A DNA stretch of 64,000 bases, from positions 124,001 to 188,000 of the forward strand of contig CAUEEP010000400.1 in the NCBI GenBank assembly GCA_958450365.1, written 5' to 3'. The notes beneath the pieces are model-generated. The model was given only the letters and a program-made list of their open reading frames with translations. It was not told the DNA's origin and did no database searches. This document shows, piece after piece, positions 57,734 through 64,000 of the stretch. The stretch is from Mesorhabditis belari (Eukaryota > Nematoda > Chromadorea > Rhabditida > Rhabditidae). Numbering within the stretch: the first letter of the stretch is position 1; each line of letters starts with the position of its first letter. The position numbers were made by a program, and so were the translations under genes.

Positions 57734-59059
57734 ATGGAAAATATTTTTATTTATCGACAAACATTAACAATAAAAAATGAAAATCCAAAAAAAAGGGAAA
57801 TCAGAATCGAAGAGTTAAATGATAGAATTTATTGGAAGGAGATCGAGAAGGAATTCAAGAATTTCCTCCAAAAGCACACAGAACAGCAGCCGTAAGTGTC
57901 AATTTTCAATGTGAGAGTTACGAGCAGCTACTACATCATTTCGAGATGGCCGTCCGTTCCATTTATTCAAGGTGTTATGTACAGCACTTGGCTCGTCTCT
58001 TCTATCACGGATTGGGCATGGTGCACAACGATCGGAGCTATCTAGCATCTCTCAAATGGGAACTCGAGACAAGGAAAGAACATCACAAAAATCTGGAGGT
58101 ATTGAGAAATCAGGATGATGAGGTGGGAGTCTCTACAACGGAGCACGAAGAGTGTGGAGGTGGAGAATTGTCGAAAAATTGTCGACAACGATGCGTTGAA
58201 GAACGCTATCGAATCGGACCCATGCCAAACAAATCGGGAGCTGGCAGAGCCGTTTGACTGCGACCATACAACCATTCTCCGCCATTTGCACGCAATTGGT
58301 AAGACGAATCGGTGTGGAAAAGAGGTGCCACATCAGCTTGGCGACGCAAACAAGGCGGCTCGAGTTTCAATGGATGGAATTCTCGTCCGCCGCGCAAAGA
58401 CCGCCGGTTTTCTCGACTCCATTGTTACGTCAGATGAAAAGTGGATATGTTACGGCAACACAACCAGAAAGCGGCAGTGGTTCGACGCATAAACACAGCG
58501 ACTACAAGATTCCTCCACAACGCTCGACCCCACGCCGCGAAGATCACTCAGCAGAAAATCGAGGAATTGGGCTGGGAAGTCTGCCTCATCCGCCATATAG
58601 CCCGGACTTGGTCCCATCCGACTACCACTTGTTTCGGTCGAGGCAGCAGTCTTTGGCAGTAAAAAAAATCAAAAACCGCGAAGAAGTTGAAATCTGGGTG
58701 TGCAACTTCTTCGAGTCGCAGTTGCCCGAGTTCTTCGAAAAGGGCATCCATTCTCTGCGTGGAAGATGGCAAAGAGTCATTGATAATGATGGCGAATACC
58801 TTTTGGAGTGAGGTTCTTTATTAGGATTTTTGTAATAAATTTTCTTTATGGTTCCAACAGAAGCACACTGATGGGAACTACTACAAGCTTTTCTTTCAGG
58901 TGATTCAATGGTAAACTGAAAGAAATTATGGGCTCAATTATTTATAAATATTTCTAGACTCGAGTCGATCCTGATAGGAGAACGATTAAGGATCTTTCAA
59001 AACATGAAGTACCCAGTCACGCCAACTACTTGTTAATGACCGACAATGACTCGATTTGA
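57734..59059 (+). CDS. Unknown gene with a mariner in its intron
   Basis: Exons 57946-58098 (MAVRSIYSRCYVQHLARLFY, HGLGMVHNDRSYLASLKWEL), 58861-58899 (KHTDGNYYKLFFQ) and 58958-59059 (TRVDPDRRTIKDLSKHEVPS to a stop) join in phase 0. A possible first exon, 57734-57891 (MENIFIYRQTLTIKN to NFLQKHTEQQ), ends in phase 2 and does not match the next exon, so the start is uncertain: ATG at 57946 or a missed junction. The intron 58099-58860 contains the mariner fragment, so the gene may survive it. No family recognised. Confidence 0.5.
58163..58811 (+). mobile_element. mariner transposase, internally deleted
   Basis: Helix-turn-helix part: CQTNRELAEPFDCDHTTILR and VPHQLGDANKAAR; first catalytic block FLDSIVTSDEKWICYGN and RKRQWFDA with a stop. 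The next frame resumes near the second block (HNARPHAAKITQQKI), then SPDLVPSDYHLFRSRQQSLA and GRWQRVIDNDGEYL, which is typical of the mariner (DD34D) family. The first about 70 codons and about 80-100 codons between the catalytic blocks are missing, and frames change. Inactive. Confidence 0.85.
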
Positions 59060-59860
59060 ACCTATGGGCTCTGTATCTTCAGATGTTGAGAGTTAACTGA
59101 AGAACCATGGCTTTTTGCTATTTTGTCGGCAATGTTTGACCTTATTGTTTTCTCTCTTTCTCTCTTTCCCCATTTTGTTGGATATACACAGTTCAACTTT
59201 TTCCCAGATTCACGTTTGTTTCTTTCTTTTCAATCCAGATTCATTAAACATCTGTTTGCTGTTTCGGTCTCCTAAGCCCTTTACTTAAAAGAAAAATGAT
59301 TATCGCTAGTGTGGAAGAGTGAGGCAAAAGAGATAACCAACCAGAGAGAAAGCGACACTAAGCTAGTTGTATAGAATCGCAAATTCTATACATTTTTTTC
59401 CTTCATTTCTATTCCTTCACCCTGAAATCTAATTGCCGACTTAGCTCTAATATCGTACAATAACCATGTAGTCCTTTGGATCGGCTTAATGGGAATGTTT
59501 TGAAAATGAGGTAAAAATTTCTTCAAGGTCTATATTCACACAACCAGCATTCCCAATCGATGACAAGTTCACCCAAAAGATTTTCCCTTTCAACCAATCA
59601 TCGATTTTCCTCACATCGTGCCCGTTCATTCGGCCTCTCTCGGACACGCTCTCGAAGGCTTCTCCCTCAACGATATAAAATCATTTATTCTCATTTCGAA
59701 ACTCGTCCTTCAGTTTATTTTTTCAAGTTTTCTCGTTCTTTAACTTATTAAAAGTTTTTAAGGTTCTTTTCTCTGAAATCAATCAGAACTCAATAATTAT
59801 AATATCTCCATATACCTACGGCTATTTTTAGTGAATCACCAAGACAACCCGAGTGCAAAA

Positions 59861-60596
59861 ATGAAAATCTGGGTCTGTTGATTTGAGTGAATGTATTCAT
59901 TACGATTCAATACTTTTAATGACAATTTCAGGACCTCGAGCAAGCAGAATCTGATGCTGATGGAGGCTACTATCCCGAAAATATCGATAAGGAACAACAC
60001 AAATTGACCATGCGTTCGTATACAATACATCATCATCGTCGGATGATGATGAAGAGGATTCAGAGCTTGACTCGGAGTCACATTTCTCCTTAGCTTAGCT
60101 CCTTCTCCATCACCAAAGCCAAGTAGAAAATGAAGCAGAGATTTCCCACCGAAGCCAAAAGATTCAGGTGAATTGAAAATGTTAAAATTAATGATTGTTT
60201 TTAGATAGCACCGTTCCCTTAAACTGTTTGCTTCACAAGCGAAATCTTTTGGTGGAGATAGCCGTGAATTGTTTGGATGTTGACAAGCTTGCAAACATGA
60301 TTCCATTTTGTCTGATTGTAAGTTTTTGTTGCACTTTGAATAACTTTTTGACTAGGAACGAACCAAAGAAGAACTTATTCAAAAAGTGACTGAAGAATTG
60401 GAAGTGATGTCAAGGAAGCGGATTTTGGCAGTGCTTGAAGCTTGAACTAAAATCTCTATGTCCTATTATATATTTTGTCTTTTCAGGAAAAGAGGCATCA
60501 AGTAGTAGTGAATCAGAAGAATCGGAACAAGAGACCAAACTTGAAGAGAAGGGACAATTCACCGGAAGTAAACACGCCCAAAACGTGCGATTCTAA
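59861..60596 (+). pseudogene. CAAP1-like gene remnant
   Basis: Exon 1 (59861-59872, MKIW) and exon 2 from 59932 (DLEQAESDADGGYYPENIDK) are followed by an inverted CWC22 piece. Downstream exons: 60205-60317 (NLLVEIAVNCLDVDKLANMI, PFCLI), 60356-60440 (TKEELIQKVTEELEVMSRKR, ILAVLE) and 60487-60596 (SSSSESEESEQETKLEEKG). The helical pattern of a cysteine/leucine-rich repeat ending MSRKRILAVLEG followed by an acidic Ser tail resembles the conserved core of CAAP1 (caspase activity and apoptosis inhibitor). The donor after 60440 is CT instead of GT. Assignment is from memory of the family pattern. Confidence 0.45.
60022..60180 (-). pseudogene. CWC22 C-terminal exon, inverted fragment
   Basis: 60022-60085 is an inverted copy of 56035-56095 (TCATCATCATCCGACGATGA in complement), the acidic serine tail of CWC22. 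It sits between exons of the CAAP1-like gene. Confidence 0.55.
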
Positions 60597-60617
60597 TGAT
60601 AGAGGTAAGTTTTTATG

Positions 60618-61156
60618 TATTGGGTTGGGGAGAATGAGTCGGCGCCGAAAATCAAAAAAATGTCTAAAACTTCTATTCGACTTCGTCAAATAATATGCGT
60701 TTGATATCAGTAGCATGGTTAACTAATTCTCTACAAAATGACATTTAAAAGAAAATTCAAACAGCGCCTCCGCTCAAGAAAAAGCCATTTTTTCACAAAA
60801 ACTACAAACTGTCATCTAGAAAAAACCATTGGTGGGATCTTCCTGCAAATTTGGCAACTTAAGTAATTGAATGTGCTCTATCTTTTTTATATAAACACCA
60901 AGTTTATGTGAAAGAAACTGTTCAAATGGTGAGTCGGACTCTTTGCCATTTTAACCAGCTGCGTTTGGAAGTTCATAAACTCCACAAAAGAAAAGCTTTG
61001 TAGAATCTCTCAAAAGTCATTTTGTAGAGAAATAGTGGATCCTTTTGATAAAACCAAACGTCTGTATAAAGAACTTTTTGCACACATAAAGAAGGCTTTA
61101 TGTGTGCAAAAAGTCCCTTTAAAGTTTGGCGCCGACTCATTCTCCCCAACCCAATA
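60618..61156. mobile_element. MITE, family TATTGGGTTGGGGA (copy 3)
   Basis: Ends TTGGGTTGGGGAGAATGAGT and its complement with TA flanks, 538 bp. The interior is nearly collinear with copy 1 (12018-12541), for example GTGTGCTCTATC-like and TATGTGAAAGAAACTGTTCA words. It lies between the CAAP1-like remnant and the protease exon. Confidence 0.9.
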
Positions 61157-61175
61157 GAATTAAAATGATACTTAC

Positions 61176-61399
61176 CTGTGAATGATAGTTAGCAATAAGA
61201 TCTCCTGGAATGATTCTCGTCCATGGATGGTGATCAGCCAATCCTTCATATTCCATTTTTGAACCCGACACAATCTTCGGAATCAAGAAAACAAAATCCT
61301 TCTTCGCGACTGAGATTCCGACGAAACGACCGGTCATCTCGAAGATACCAGAACCCGAATCACCATAGCCTCCATGCAAATTACCAAGAAAATGGTCAA
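61176..61399 (-). CDS. Trypsin-like (PA clan) protease exon with catalytic serine
   Basis: One exon between a good acceptor and donor reads LGNLHGGYGDSGSGIFEMTG, RFVGISVAKKDFVFLIPK and HHPWTRIIPGDLIANYHSQ. GDSGSGIF is the active-site serine motif of chymotrypsin-fold proteases, and the following GRFVGI strand fits. The histidine and aspartate exons are not found upstream to 63 kb. The downstream donor runs straight into the MITE at 61156. So this is a fragment, or a gene with distant exons. Confidence 0.65.
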
Positions 61400-61827
61400 C
61401 TAAAAATAATTGAATTATTAAACGGAATCTTAGTAAAATATAGCTTAAAAATAATATACAATTTCTATAATATAAACAGGGCATTATTGAAGAACAGACC
61501 CACACTGGAAGTTGAGGGCTTTATTTTCGGGCTTTCTTGCTTTTCTTTCTTTCTTATAAGATATCTTTAAACCCTTAGAAATGGTGATTCTAAGGGGTTG
61601 TTATACGCATGCACAAGAAAACTAACGAGGGAGCTATAACTACTTACCATTTCAGATCGACTCCAAAATTATAGGGGGGAATAAGCATCACAAAATAAGA
61701 ATTTTCTGAAATTTTTAGCTGCTAAATGCTAGAAATAACTGAAATATAAGGTTCCAAAGTTTTTAACTTAAAATTAAACATTTTTGGGGATTTACACAAC
61801 ACTTTAATGGGAACTCTTACACACACC

Positions 61828-61892
61828 GGGGGGAGTAGCTGGATGGCCTCTAGCTGGTACACCAAAGGTCGCTGGTTCGACTCCGCCCCCCC
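61828..61892 (+). tRNA. tRNA-like sequence or SINE head
   Basis: A perfect Pol III B box, GGTTCGACTCC (61874-61884), is preceded at tRNA-like distance by TAGCTGGATGGCC, a fair A box. A G-run (61828) and C-run (61886) could pair as an acceptor stem and a 4-bp AGCT D stem forms. The anticodon stem does not close, so a functional tRNA is unlikely. Confidence 0.35.
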
Positions 61893-62499
61893 TTGTTCTT
61901 TTGCTTTTTGGTTTTGCAAAACCACAGGAGGTGGGGTCCTTCTTGTATCGAGTTGTATCCTTCTTTGCCAGTGTATTGTGATCTAGAAAGCCATGGACTA
62001 CTATTCCTTGTGGTCTGTTTGACCGTACACATATTGATCGTGATTCTGTCGATATCCGGGATCGTAGCTGTGTCGTCTTGGTTGAACGTTGAACGGCGTC
62101 TTGTACTCACTGAACATTCTCAGATTGACTTTTAAAGGCATTAAGACACTAACTGCCGATGATAAATTCCCTTATCCGGAATGGGCAATTGGAAGGGTTT
62201 CGGCTGACTGAAATTGGGTGTGTTGAATGACTTCAATGGACTAAACACCTGAGTTTTCTTTCGAGTCTTGGAACTTTGGCCGGACAATTCACCCTACCGC
62301 CACTGAAAAATCTCTTATCGTCAGCCCAATCTAAGTGATTCTAAGTTTACCGTAATCCCTCAACGAGATGGCAAAAGGCCAGTAGAGAGAGAGTCTGGAA
62401 TTCGCTTTTAGTTACAGGATTCATTACAGGATTCTAGTAGGGTTCGGGCCAAAGTCTGCACTGTACAGGACTAGAAAAACGTTTCAGTTGAAGCTGCCT
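61893..62499. other. 600 bp without recognised features
   Basis: Short frames only; no supported exon. Confidence 0.35.
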
Positions 62500-62716
62500 C
62501 TTTTCAATTTCATTTCAGAGTCGCGACTTGGGCAATTTCATCAACACGGCAAATGGCGAATTGAATGATTTACGACCGCCTACAGAACCAACAGTGCGTC
62601 GAAAAAAAGCATCAATCGAATTATTGAGAACTTCAGGAACAAAAATCAAAGACAAACCGACGAGTTGAGGGACGAGAAGAGCGACCTTCACGAAGAATTG
62701 TCAGTTTCCTCATGCT
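62500..62716 (+). pseudogene. Coiled-coil gene 3' part (longest copy)
   Basis: RDLGNFINTANGELNDLRPP and EPTVRRKKASIELL in one frame, then IIENFRNKNQRQTDELRDEK and SDLHEELSVSSC with a stop (about 62716) in another; an intron or indel near 62600 separates them. Fragments of the same C-terminus are at 297-345, 25090-25195, 49078-49240 and 16860-17000. It faces the lectin fragment on the minus strand, the same tail-to-tail arrangement. Confidence 0.5.
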
Positions 62717-62939
62717 GATGTCCATTGATGTTCATTGATGTTTATCTAATAGTCTATTCAGGAGCGACGAGAGAGCAGCTTTAGTCGGAATTCTGGGTTT
62801 TTGGGAAAACTTTTTATAAGAGATTTTGAACCAACAATTCAGAAATAAAGAAAAAGATAATGTGTAGTTGTTTGTTTTCAGAAGATTGTATAAAATGGGA
62901 TTTATTGGTTTTTGCATAGAAAGGAACATAACGAATTCA

Positions 62940-63279
62940 TCAGAATTGAGAACTCCTTTTGCAGATAAGAAGACGTTTGATTGGTAGGAGACCAGACCGC
63001 CCATTTCCCATCGGGCTCCCAAGCTGAAACGTGTTCATTTCTGATGGAAATCCTTTGATAAAACACTTTGCGCTATTCCACAAAAAGAAATTTCCTCAGA
63101 TTGATCAAAATATTTTGCGATTAATTATGCTTTGGAAATTGGAATAAATATTGATGATTTCACGTTGAAAATCTCACCCTAGCGTGGGTGTTCGAACCCG
63201 GCTCTCCTTCATTCCAATTCGTGAAATCCACCGAACTTCCATCCGTCCATTCAAAAGCATTTTCTTTGTTCGAATTTCT
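62940..63279 (-). pseudogene. C-type lectin last two exons
   Basis: 63178-63279 reads NAFEWTDGSSVDFTNW; 62940-63023 is the last exon, but the splice places it in a frame reading LGSPMGNGR. The lectin-like PDGKWAVWSPTN is one base off, and ICKRSSQF returns later. So small indels have broken it. No other exons are present; the upstream side is replaced at about 63306 by LTR sequence. Confidence 0.6.
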
Positions 63280-63305
63280 CTGAATAAAGAAATTTTCATG
63301 TTTAA

Positions 63306-64000
63306 ACAGTAAAGTTTATTTCTCTTTGAAATCTATCGATGAATGTTCCCTCTGAATCATCCTTTTCCTGCAAAATCTTTCCGCGATTTCCCCAGCTATC
63401 AGCCAGCCAAAACATAGACAAATTCTAAACATTTCCCCCTCAACCTTTCGGTATATAAACCCTCCTGTGCTTTTATAAATATTCTGTCTGAACCATGGGA
63501 TAGAGACACATCTTATCCCGAACATTTTGGTGCGCAGTCCTGACCGATCATCTCTCAGCTCATCTCTTGGGGAATCTACTTCAGGTGGGAGCCCCTCAAA
63601 TTTTTGGGGAGGACCGACTGAATAGGGGTGATCCCGAGAAATTCGAGAGCCGATGAGAAGAGACCCAATTGAGAGGAGGCTGAAAGATTTATTCGGCTGG
63701 ACCCCCCTCCAAATCGAAGACTCGTCGATCCCGCGACGGTGTCAGTGATCAACCGAGAGCCCAACAAGCCTCATCAAGCCCACGGAAAACCCGACAATCC
63801 GACCGATCCAGCAAGAGCGTCGTGAAGCGACCACAAGCAAGGATCCCGAGCTCCAAGTCAAGCTCACCAAAGCCCTCCAGCTCGGGTCTGGGCCATTGGC
63901 CCTCTGGTTGTTGTAGGAAGCCGGGTCCATTCCACCATAGTTAATTTTTCTCGATTTTCGAAATTTCCATCCCTCTCGAAGCAATGTCGACTGGGTTTTC
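63306..64000 (+). mobile_element. Second LTR retrotransposon end (partial, runs off window)
   Basis: A TATATAAACC box at about 63452, then ACATTTTGGTGCGCAGTCCT at 63519, the same leader motif as the Bel/Pao element at 30874. The downstream 450 bp are broken by stops in all frames. Probably an LTR and 5' leader of a related element whose coding part lies beyond the window. Confidence 0.55.

Noticed and set aside
61893..62110. Minus-strand frame with GGRSRTSDLWCTS
   Set aside because: This peptide is the translation of the tRNA-like B-box region, a common false ORF.

Overview
The window is eukaryotic and most likely from a rhabditid nematode. It is AT-rich. Almost every recognisable gene is split by very short introns (36-60 bp) that end in the nematode acceptor TTTTCAG. 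The gene content also fits: C-type lectins (CLEC), 7TM chemoreceptors, a nicotinic-like Cys-loop channel, a bestrophin, a nematode aspartic protease, Tc1/mariner elements and a Bel/Pao retrotransposon. There are no bacterial-type operons. The exon models below were built by hand from splice consensus and reading-frame phase. No alignment or database search was run.

Layout. 1-4.1 kb: end of a lectin gene, a chemoreceptor and a fragment of a lectin N-terminus; this segment is duplicated in direct orientation at 48.8-52.4 kb. 6.1-8.2 kb: membrane/coiled-coil lectin gene. 8.4-9.1 kb: Cys-loop channel fragment (-). 13.3-15.4 kb: intact secreted two-domain C-type lectin (-). 18.2-20.5 kb: second coiled-coil lectin, frameshifted. 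21.4-23.7 kb: bestrophin C-terminal two thirds (-). 23.9-24.9 kb: lectin domain copy. 25.2-27.8 kb: chemoreceptor caught in a large inverted duplication. 28.2-29.1 kb: intact small gene with two candidate zinc clusters. 29.5-30.5 kb: aspartic protease C-lobe (-). 30.6-33.1 kb: Bel/Pao LTR and Gag, then a scrambled Tc1-like element. 33-36.2 kb: fragments of CWC22, SmF and lectins. 37.6-41.4 kb: intact protein kinase fused to a 590-residue unrecognised C-terminal region (-). 42.7-44.2 kb: mosaic of kinase and lectin pieces. 45.7-46.1 kb: small acidic gene. 46.7-48.8 kb: the one lectin copy intact in all exons. 53.3-56.2 kb: CWC22/nucampholin pseudogene. 56.3-57.6 kb: lectin copy fused to an unknown ORF. 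57.7-59.1 kb: unknown gene with a mariner in an intron. 59.9-60.6 kb: CAAP1-like gene remnant. 61.2-61.4 kb: trypsin-like protease exon. 62.5-64 kb: lectin fragment and a second LTR element.

Two themes stand out. The first is a local expansion of an unusual lectin family: cytoplasmic tail, one membrane segment (in some copies), a coiled coil built from exons that all begin and end in phase 2, and a C-type lectin domain. In every copy that can be read, this domain keeps the outer cysteine pair but lacks both inner disulfide cysteines. At least eleven copies or fragments are present. The second is fragment shuffling: pieces of the kinase, CWC22, SmF, chemoreceptor and lectin genes recur in both orientations, joined directly to one another, among MITEs and Tc1/mariner ends. 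Genes that look complete are the two-domain lectin (13330-15413), the 200-aa gene (28193-29066), the kinase fusion (37573-41411) and the coiled-coil lectin (46656-48830).
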